Below are positions 61,829 through 64,000 of a DNA stretch of 64,000 nucleotides, piece after piece. The position numbers and the translations under genes are program-made. Each line of letters begins with the position of its first letter. Positions within the stretch are counted from its first letter, which is position 1. This DNA comes from an uncultured Paludibacter sp. Lineage in GTDB: Bacteria; Bacteroidota; Bacteroidia; Bacteroidales; Paludibacteraceae. The notes beneath the pieces are model-generated. The model saw nothing but the letters and a program-made list of their open reading frames with translations, searched no databases and was not told the origin of the DNA. The stretch is taken from the NCBI GenBank assembly GCA_937927845.1, contig CALFXE010000090.1, forward strand, positions 1 through 64,000, written 5' to 3'.

Positions 61829-61862
61829 TATCAGCGTTGCTTGCATCCGTATTATCCGCATT
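61829..61862. repeat. Dispersed palindromic repeat, copy 3 (partial)
   Basis: Contains GCGTTGCTTGCATCCG (61834-61849), the exact reverse complement of 33584-33599, next to ATCAGCG and TATCCGC modules shared with the other copies. Confidence 0.75.
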
Positions 61863-61872
61863 CTAATACCCT

Positions 61873-63366
61873 CTATTTCACAAATCTCTTTATCACCGGA
61901 ATCCTGTTTAATGGTAGGTCGGTTTTGACTAAATACACTAAGAAAATTATCAGTAGGAATGTTTTGATAACTAAATTCAGAATTAAATATGGTGTGTTTA
62001 CAAATGTACTTATAAAAAACAACCCAATAGCAAGAGCAGAATATATACCTATACTTTTTAAATTGTATTTTATACGCATATGTTTCTGTCCGTAGAAATA
62101 GGATAAAATCATCATTACAAAATAGCATGCAAATGCTGCCCATGCTGATGCCATATAGCTGTAAATTGGCACAAAAATTACGTTTATTGCAACTGTGATC
62201 ACAGCTCCCACTATGGAAAACCAAGCTCCGTACATGGTCTGCTCGGTCAACTTGTACCATAATGATAAATTGAAGAATATCCCCTGAAACATATATGAAA
62301 AAAGTACAATCGGTATTACTCTTAATCCATCCCAATAATCTTTATGAATGATGTATTTGAATATATCAAGATAGAATACTATACCCAAAAATATCAATAA
62401 TGAAAAGATGATAAAGAATTTCATTGCATCAGCATAAGCTGCCTTACTGTTTTTGTCCTTATGTTGGGCAAAGATAAAAGGCTCGTAGGCATAACGGAAA
62501 GCTTGTGTAAACATCATCATAACCATAGATATTTTAAAACAAGCTGAGTATATGCCTAATTCAGACTTAGCCAATGCAGGATCTTCTATCAGAAATGGGA
62601 ATAGAATTTTGTCTAATGTTTGATTCATTATTCCTGCTACTCCAAGCACCAACAAAGGTAACGAATAGCGTAAAATCTTCTTCAAGAGGGCTAAATCGAA
62701 AGTAAATTCAGCTTTTAAAGCTTCCGGTATCAGCAATAATGTTACAACTACTGTTTGAATTACATTTGCAACAAATACATATCCTACTCCGTAATGCGGA
62801 TTATAAAACCAATCTATTAAAGAAGGAGCATTATTCATTAGCCATGGACAAATTACCAAAAAGAAAATATTGAATGCGATATTGGTAAAAATCATTAATA
62901 ATTTCAGTGTGGCAAATTTTATGGGTCGTGATTTGAAACGTAGATAAGCAAAAGGTATAGAGCCGAACGCATCCATTGCAACTACTACACCTAACATTGA
63001 TATATATTCTGGATTGGCTGAATAACCTAAAACATCGGCAATTTGCTGAGAAAAAACTACGCATAAAACGGCAAAAAGAAGAGATGTAAACCCTACGGAT
63101 ATTAGGGTGTTACCATATACCTTGTCTGAAATTTCGGAATGTTTGTTTGCAAAACGAAAAAAGCCCGTTTCCATTCCATATGTCAATATAACCAAAAGTA
63201 AGGCTGTCCAGGCATATAGATTGGCAACAACTCCATAATCGGCAGAACCGGTTAAAACATAAGTGTAAAGAGGTACTAATAACCAGTTAAGGAATTTTCC
63301 CAGAATACTGCTTACTCCGTAAATGGCAGTTTCTTTTGCCAATTTTTGCATTTGTTTTTCAGCCAT
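61873..63366 (-). CDS. Lipid-linked oligosaccharide flippase (Wzx/MATE-like)
   Basis: Polysaccharide biosynthesis flippase of the MOP superfamily, moving undecaprenyl-linked oligosaccharide across the inner membrane. The 497-aa protein has 12-14 hydrophobic helices. The N-terminus KLAKETAIYGVSSILGKFLNW and the segment YGMETGFFRFANKH are typical of the family in Bacteroidota; the C-terminal domain resembles the polysaccharide-biosynthesis C domain. Located 11 bp after the TerB-DnaJ gene. Its cargo is unknown; the sugar-phosphate transferase at 11.4 kb could act in the same pathway. Confidence 0.9.
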   Translation of the reverse strand: MAEKQMQKLAKETAIYGVSSILGKFLNWLLVPLYTYVLTGSADYGVVANLYAWTALLLVILTYGMETGFFRFANKHSEISDKVYGNTLISVGFTSLLFAVLCVVFSQQIADVLGYSANPEYISMLGVVVAMDAFGSIPFAYLRFKSRPIKFATLKLLMIFTNIAFNIFFLVICPWLMNNAPSLIDWFYNPHYGVGYVFVANVIQTVVVTLLLIPEALKAEFTFDLALLKKILRYSLPLLVLGVAGIMNQTLDKILFPFLIEDPALAKSELGIYSACFKISMVMMMFTQAFRYAYEPFIFAQHKDKNSKAAYADAMKFFIIFSLLIFLGIVFYLDIFKYIIHKDYWDGLRVIPIVLFSYMFQGIFFNLSLWYKLTEQTMYGAWFSIVGAVITVAINVIFVPIYSYMASAWAAFACYFVMMILSYFYGQKHMRIKYNLKSIGIYSALAIGLFFISTFVNTPYLILNLVIKTFLLIIFLVYLVKTDLPLNRIPVIKRFVK

Positions 63367-63377
63367 TTGCTAATGTG

Positions 63378-64000
63378 TTAAATTATTCCTCTTTGTTTTT
63401 TAAGATGTTCGTAGGCTTCATTGACATCCCTGAATTTTTCGGTTGCCGATTTTTTGATATCATCTCCCAGACTTGCAACTTTATCGGGATGATATTTCAT
63501 AGCCATTCTTCTGTATGCTTTTTTAATTTCATCGTCAGTTGCTGTTGATTGTATTTCCAATGCTTTATATGCCCAATTTACATCAACATGTTTGATATAA
63601 GGAGCTTTTAAGGATTCAAATTCGGTATGACTGATATTAAAAACACCTGATATTCTTTGTATAACTTGCAGTTCTGCAATATTAACTTCTCCATCGGCAT
63701 AAGCAATATCAAATAAAAGTCGGATTAATTGAAGCTTCGCTGAATAATTCATGTAAAAATTAATCTGTTGCGCAACTTCTACTTCATTAATAGGCTGATT
63801 AAGAATTTTCTTTAGTATCTGAAGTGCTTCAAGTGCACCTTCTTCACCGAAATTGCTTACTAAAAAGCGTTTGACTACATTCAACTCTGCTTTTTGAACT
63901 GTTCCATCGGCTTTCATAACGCAAGCCATCATAACGAGCAGACTTGCTTTGAAATTCGATTCGGTGGTTTGCCGACTATAAGTCTGTGCTCTTTTAGTTG
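63378..64000 (-). CDS. TerB-DnaJ (DjlA-like) co-chaperone, 5' end outside the window
   Basis: A TerB-like helical domain (ADGTVQKAELNVVKRFL, IAYADGEVNIAELQVI) is followed by a C-terminal J domain (YKALEIQSTATDDEIKKAYRRMAMKYHPDKV) with the HPD motif that stimulates DnaK ATPase. The first ATG in the window (63932) is not the true start: the frame stays open to the right edge, reading TTESNFKASLLVMMACVMKADG, the normal beginning of the TerB domain. DjlA-type proteins usually have an N-terminal membrane segment, which would lie beyond the edge. Confidence 0.88.
   Translation of the reverse strand, partial: TKRAQTYSRQTTESNFKASLLVMMACVMKADGTVQKAELNVVKRFLVSNFGEEGALEALQILKKILNQPINEVEVAQQINFYMNYSAKLQLIRLLFDIAYADGEVNIAELQVIQRISGVFNISHTEFESLKAPYIKHVDVNWAYKALEIQSTATDDEIKKAYRRMAMKYHPDKVASLGDDIKKSATEKFRDVNEAYEHLKKQRGII

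Noticed and set aside
61778..62335. 185-aa frame overlapping the flippase gene on the same strand
   Set aside because: Shifted-frame reading of a multi-TM protein with Cys/Phe/Tyr-rich, non-conserved content.

Overview
The window looks like AT-rich chromosomal DNA from a Bacteroidota bacterium, most likely of the order Bacteroidales. Support comes from the many -7 boxes of the Bacteroidota type (TAnnTTTG), the near absence of Shine-Dalgarno sites, a SusC/SusD pair, two proteins with type IX secretion (T9SS) C-terminal sorting domains, and family-restricted genes (DUF4302, DUF4831, DUF4492 ahead of cydAB, DUF6242, NigD-like, PPi-dependent phosphofructokinase). T9SS proteins together with cytochrome bd point to a Porphyromonas/Paludibacter/Dysgonomonas-like lineage rather than gut Bacteroides; that placement is inference.

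Layout. 1-80: tail of a 5S rRNA gene and its terminator. 78-4583: large secreted GH2 beta-galactosidase. 4.9-16.9 kb: housekeeping block (pfp; DUF177-rpmF-fabH; orphan histidine kinase; era; recX; sugar-phosphate transferase; recJ; acyl-CoA ligase with XRE-cupin regulator). 16.9-20.8 kb: small accessory stretch (DUF1016 PD-(D/E)XK nuclease and an ABC exporter pair). 20.8-26.8 kb: yjdM, ychF, topA-DUF4831, apbE. 26.9-31.2 kb: operon of two Tat-exported Gfo/Idh/MocA oxidoreductases, a small membrane protein and a tandem DUF1080 protein, resembling the Bacteroidota 3-keto-glycoside pathway. 31.4-34.3 kb: phosphoesterase, glycerate kinase, RNase H. 34.3-36.9 kb: tRNA-Arg(CCU) and argR-GNAT-argG. 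37-40.7 kb: secreted CotH protein and class I fumarase. 40.9-41.8 kb: the most unusual locus, a GxxExxY (PD-(D/E)XK) gene between 45-bp near-perfect inverted repeats, abutting a beheaded Rpn-family nuclease gene. 41.8-50.7 kb: SusC-SusD-metallohydrolase-DUF4302 outer-membrane import operon and a divergent lipoprotein. 50.8-56.9 kb: MlaE/MlaF, exonuclease III, DUF6242 lipoprotein and a TonB receptor with an extended signal peptide. 56.9-57.7 kb: MntA-HepT type toxin-antitoxin pair. 57.8-60.9 kb: cytochrome bd operon. 61-64 kb: NigD-like lipoprotein, polysaccharide flippase, and a TerB-DnaJ protein running off the right edge.

A second layer is non-coding. Many spacers contain tandem arrays of 7-mers (GTGATTA, TAGTCAA/TAGACCA, ACAATTT) or 8-mers (ATTAGCAY), a 48-bp dispersed repeat with a TCCCGAT/ATCGGGA palindrome, and a third family of GCGGATAAC/CGCTGAT palindromes. 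One 8-mer array is translated as part of the SusD signal peptide. All calls come from reading the sequence; no database search was run.
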